Under the pieces are notes generated by a model. The model was not told the origin of the DNA, searched no databases, and saw only the letters and a program-made list of their open reading frames with translations. Positions 61,079 through 64,000 of a stretch of 64,000 nt of DNA are shown here, one piece after another (position 1 is the stretch's first letter; each line of letters begins with the position of its first letter). The DNA is from Actinoalloteichus hymeniacidonis. GTDB lineage: Bacteria; Actinomycetota; Actinomycetes; Mycobacteriales; Pseudonocardiaceae. A program made the position numbers and the translations under genes. The DNA lies in assembly GCF_014203365.1 (NCBI RefSeq), contig NZ_JACHIS010000001.1, forward strand, positions 4,030,001-4,094,000, written 5' to 3'.

Positions 61079-61843
61079 ATGCGCATCCTGGTCGACGGGC
61101 TCGACATGACCGGCAAGTCCACCCTCACCGAACTCGTGGTGAGAACGCTCGAGGCCCGAGGCGTCCCCGCGAGACGACACCGCGGACTGATCAGCATCGG
61201 CGCCCTGCTGGAGCCGCTGCGCAGCCCCCTCCGGCCGTTCCGGCTGCCCAGACGCACCCTGGCCAGCACGACCTTCCTGCTCGCCGGATACGCGTTGGAC
61301 GCGTTACTCACCAGGGTGCTGCCCTACCGCCACCCCCGGCTGGTACTGGTCCAGGACGGCTATGTGGACCGCTGTGTCGCCTCGGGGATCGCGGCTGGCC
61401 CCTACGCGCCCGCCCGGTGGGCACTGCGCCTCGCAGATTGGTTCGTTCCCTTCGACCTGGCCGTGTACCTGCACGCTCCCCCGGATGAGCGGGCCGCCCG
61501 GCTGGCGGAACGCGCGGATGCCGATACCAACGATCGACACTCGGTCGCCGATCCCGCCTTCGCGGCCGAGTTCACCCAGGTCCTGATCGACGGCATGGGT
61601 CCCCGACACGATCGGCTGCTGGTGTTCGACACCACGACGCACAGCGTGGAGGAGACGGCGCGGATCATCGTCGACACCCTGCTGTCCGATCCCAGGCGCG
61701 CCCGCGACAGACGGCGATCGATCATCGGCGACGGTGCTCGACGGACGTCCGGTGCACACCTGGCGACCGGCAGACGAACGGCAGCCGATCGAATCGCGCC
61801 GCCGCCGGTGGCCACCGAGCCGCCTGCAACAGCACCGGAGTAA
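61079..61843 (+). CDS. Thymidylate-kinase-like P-loop nucleotide kinase
   Basis: The 254-residue protein starts with a P-loop (VDGLDMTGKSTL) as in dTMP kinases and has LVQDGYVDRCVAS in the place of the DRY/DRF motif. A lid-like stretch ADADTNDRHSVAD follows; the last 50 residues are a disordered Arg/Pro tail. It transfers phosphate to a nucleoside monophosphate or a related small molecule. It is too divergent to call the housekeeping tmk. ATG 61079 with GGAGG 4 nt upstream. No operon partner is obvious. Confidence 0.75.
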   Translation: MRILVDGLDMTGKSTLTELVVRTLEARGVPARRHRGLISIGALLEPLRSPLRPFRLPRRTLASTTFLLAGYALDALLTRVLPYRHPRLVLVQDGYVDRCVASGIAAGPYAPARWALRLADWFVPFDLAVYLHAPPDERAARLAERADADTNDRHSVADPAFAAEFTQVLIDGMGPRHDRLLVFDTTTHSVEETARIIVDTLLSDPRRARDRRRSIIGDGARRTSGAHLATGRRTAADRIAPPPVATEPPATAPE

Positions 61844-61986
61844 CGGCCTCCGGTTCACCTGGCTGAGCTGTCTCGCCCAGTTCGCTGGTCCGGACGCCGA
61901 GCCCAGAAGGCGCCAGCGGGCGGATGTGCACCCACCCGACCGTTAATTACCGTCGACAGTTGGGAGCATCACGTAAGGAGATAACC

Positions 61987-62625
61987 GTGACGAGACGGCG
62001 CAAAGGCGCGTTGATCGGTGCGCTGGCGGGGATCGCGGGGCTGCTCGCGGTCCTGATGCCCGGCAGTAGCGCCCTCGCCCATGGCGGGATGTCCTCACCC
62101 GGAACCCGGACCTACTTCTGTTTCGAGGAGGGACCGGAGAACCCGCAGTCGCAGGCGTGCACCGATGCGATCGCCGAAGGGGGCACCCAGCCGCTGTACG
62201 ACTGGTTCGCCATTCTCATCAGCGATGCCGCGGGCAGGCATCAGGAACTGATCCCCGACGGTCGACTGTGTGGGGCGGGTACCGACAAGTACGCTGCCTA
62301 CGACGTGCCTCGGGACTGGCAGACCACCACCGTTCCCTCGGGTAGCGAGTGGACCTTCGAGTACGTGGCCTGGGCTCCGCACCCCGGCGACTTCGACCTG
62401 TATGTCACCAAGGACGGTTTCGACCCCGATCAGCCGTTGACCTGGGACGACCTCGAACCCGAGCCGTTCTCCACCGTCACCGATCCGCCGATCGTGGACG
62501 GCTCGTACCAGTGGACCGCCGAACTGCCCTCGGGCAAGACCGGCCAGCACATCATCTACTCGATCTGGCAGCGTTCCGACAGCCCCGAGGCGTTCTACAA
62601 CTGCTCGGACGTCGTCTTCAACTGA
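61987..62625 (+). CDS. Secreted AA10 lytic polysaccharide monooxygenase
   Basis: The 212-residue precursor has a signal peptide (RRRKG, hydrophobic 8-24) cleaved after SSALA to expose His32 (HGGMSSPGTRTYFC) as the mature N-terminus, first ligand of the copper histidine brace. The second is His132 in YVAWAPHPGDFDLYV, and the axial Phe is probably in the final CSDVVFN. AA10 enzymes cleave chitin or cellulose oxidatively outside the cell. There is no carbohydrate-binding module. GTG start decided by AAGGAG 6 nt upstream. It is monocistronic, with its own terminator. Confidence 0.9.
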   Translation: MTRRRKGALIGALAGIAGLLAVLMPGSSALAHGGMSSPGTRTYFCFEEGPENPQSQACTDAIAEGGTQPLYDWFAILISDAAGRHQELIPDGRLCGAGTDKYAAYDVPRDWQTTTVPSGSEWTFEYVAWAPHPGDFDLYVTKDGFDPDQPLTWDDLEPEPFSTVTDPPIVDGSYQWTAELPSGKTGQHIIYSIWQRSDSPEAFYNCSDVVFN

Positions 62626-62685
62626 CTTTCGGCGGCCCCGGGCGGCAGGCGGCCGCGATCGCCCTCGCGCTGCAAGTGCTCGAGT

Positions 62686-62720
62686 GGGCCCAGGTCCTCG
62701 CCCGTCGTGGACCTGGGCCC
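62686..62720 (+). terminator. Terminator of the LPMO gene
   Basis: A perfect 12-bp stem GGGCCCAGGTCC (62686-62697) with 62709-62720 and an 11-nt loop lie 60 bp past the LPMO stop. It may also serve the convergent Nudix gene, which ends at 62895. Confidence 0.7.
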
Positions 62721-62894
62721 GACCGACGTCCGGCCGGTGGTCACGCTCACAGCCGAGCCCGCACCACGACTCTGCTCCGGCGGCACGTCGGCCGGCGTGA
62801 TCCGGCGGGACGCACCAGACGATCCGCCCCTGGCTACGGGCCGGCCGGCGAATCAGGACGTCGGGTCTCGTCCCACGAGGACGCGGGCGCCTGC

Positions 62895-63968
62895 TCAGCG
62901 GATGGTGCGCACCTGGCCGTCCCATTCGGCCGCCAGCAACTGCGGCAGGAACTCGGCCAGCTGCACCGGATAGACGGTGTCCTCGCTGGCGGCCAACTCG
63001 GCCGCCGTCCACCAACGGTGGCCACGCACCGTGCGCCGTTCCAGCTCGGTGAAACCGGAGACGTCCACGACCGGTGCGCTCGATCCGGCTGCCCGGACCA
63101 GGAAGAACCACTCCTCGCTGTCGAAGACATCACCCTCGAAGCCGAACACGGCCCGCCGTCGCCACACCGGTCCGATCAGCTCGGATTCCGTCAGTAGCAG
63201 CCCGGTCTCCTCCCGGACCTCCCGAATCGCCGCCGCCCGCAACTCCTCGTCGGCCTCGACGCCACCGCCCGCAGTGCACCAGAAGGTCTCCTGCGGCCGG
63301 TCCGGATCACTCGATTCGAAGAGCAGCAGACGATCTCGGTCGTCCAACAACAGGACCCGCGCCGACGGCCGGTAGGTCGCCGCAGCGACCGGCTCCGACT
63401 CGCCGGCCCGCTCGATGATCTCGAAGTACTCCGGGGGCGGGGCGCCGCCTGCCAGCCGCAGCCAACGCACCGGACGACGGGCCCGGAGGGCCAGTGTGTC
63501 GCGCACGGCGTCGTTGTAGACCCGCCTGGCCAGCATCACCCGTTCCTCGGCCTCCACGAGTTCGGCGGCCAAGGGCGAGGACAACCTCGTGCGATCCAGT
63601 TCGCCGAGCAATCTGCCGAGGAGGTTCTCGCTGTGCTCCCGGCCCGATCGCGAGGTGCGCTCGGCCTCCCAGGCGGCATCCCGCAGGCGATCCGGGTCCA
63701 CCCCGAGCGGGTTCGTCCCGGGTTCCGCCGCCGTCACGGGCGCCGGGCTGCGATCCTCACCCGTGCCTGCGCCCAGCGGCGCCACCGCCGCCACGGCGCG
63801 CGCCACCACGGCCCGTCTGCCCAGCGAGGCCTCCAGGGCGGCCCACCCCGCGTCCGTGCGGATGTGCAGGCGGTTGAGTCGATTGGCGATGAGCAGCGAC
63901 CACCCCCCGACCAACAGCAGGACGACCAGAACGGCCAGCACCACGGCCAAGAAGGTGGTCAGGGTCAC
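62895..63968 (-). CDS. LemA-like membrane domain fused to a Nudix hydrolase
   Basis: The 357-residue protein has one N-terminal transmembrane helix (about 5-27), then a LemA-like start (ANRLNRLHIRTDAGWAALEASLGRR) and a helical region with VMLARRVYNDAVRDTLA, characteristic of LemA proteins. After residue 195 comes a Nudix domain with a complete Nudix box (GGGVEADEELRAAAIREVREETG, GX5EX7REUXEEXGU form; about 235-257). It should hydrolyse a nucleoside diphosphate-linked compound at the membrane. GTG 63968 has GGGGAG 7 nt upstream. The fusion of the two domains is the notable feature. Confidence 0.83.
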   Translation of the reverse strand: MTLTTFLAVVLAVLVVLLLVGGWSLLIANRLNRLHIRTDAGWAALEASLGRRAVVARAVAAVAPLGAGTGEDRSPAPVTAAEPGTNPLGVDPDRLRDAAWEAERTSRSGREHSENLLGRLLGELDRTRLSSPLAAELVEAEERVMLARRVYNDAVRDTLALRARRPVRWLRLAGGAPPPEYFEIIERAGESEPVAAATYRPSARVLLLDDRDRLLLFESSDPDRPQETFWCTAGGGVEADEELRAAAIREVREETGLLLTESELIGPVWRRRAVFGFEGDVFDSEEWFFLVRAAGSSAPVVDVSGFTELERRTVRGHRWWTAAELAASEDTVYPVQLAEFLPQLLAAEWDGQVRTIR

Positions 63969-64000
63969 TCGGGATCTCCCCAGCTCCGCCCGTCGACGGG

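Overview
The window is high-GC actinobacterial DNA, most likely from the Pseudonocardiaceae or a relative. Supporting signs are purine-rich ribosome binding sites with frequent GTG and occasional TTG starts, an F420-type (LLM) oxidoreductase, SARP regulators, a type II polyketide synthase, and a housekeeping block in the order known from Mycobacterium tuberculosis (pdxS, pdxT, yebC, ruvC, ruvA, ruvB, yajC, relA, peptidyl-prolyl isomerase, glyoxalase-II-like hydrolase). No rRNA, tRNA, CRISPR array or insertion sequence was recognised.

Layout. 1-13 kb is accessory: a TetR regulator cut by the window edge, an LLM oxidoreductase, two large secreted subtilisin-like (S8) proteases plus a decayed fragment of a third copy, a membrane ACT-GNAT fusion and a lysine 6-aminotransferase. 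13-28 kb holds peptide release factor 3 (prfC) facing a divergent, solitary ribosomal protein L11 paralogue, a small coupled gene pair, an FAD monooxygenase, a 1354-residue TPR protein, a YibE/F membrane protein and two small metabolic or membrane genes. 28-35.4 kb is the conserved cyclophilin / relA / yajC / ruvBAC block, in which secD, secF and apt, normally between yajC and relA, are missing.

35.4-56.4 kb is an island lying between ruvC and yebC, which are normally close together. It contains a methyltransferase, a PadR regulator, a type II PKS operon (TcmI cyclase, cupin, KS-alpha, KS-beta, ACP, aromatase/cyclase, ketoreductase, two ABM monooxygenases), a SchA/CurD protein with a cation/proton antiporter, and a second operon (POT transporter, SDR, second SchA/CurD protein, 6PGDH-like dehydrogenase, DUF1772 membrane protein). 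Two SARP/NB-ARC regulators close it. The enzyme set resembles the core of pentangular polyphenol pathways. Five heptamers at exact 11-bp spacing in front of the first SARP gene look like a SARP operator.

56.4-64 kb returns to yebC, pdxT and pdxS, but pdxT and pdxS are separated by an azlCD branched-chain amino acid exporter pair and its probable XRE-cupin regulator. A dTMP-kinase-like protein, a secreted AA10 lytic polysaccharide monooxygenase and a LemA-Nudix fusion end the window.

Strong inverted repeats mark most gene ends, so transcription units are fairly clear. Starts were chosen by ribosome binding site and family N-terminus, and often differ from the longest possible reading frame.
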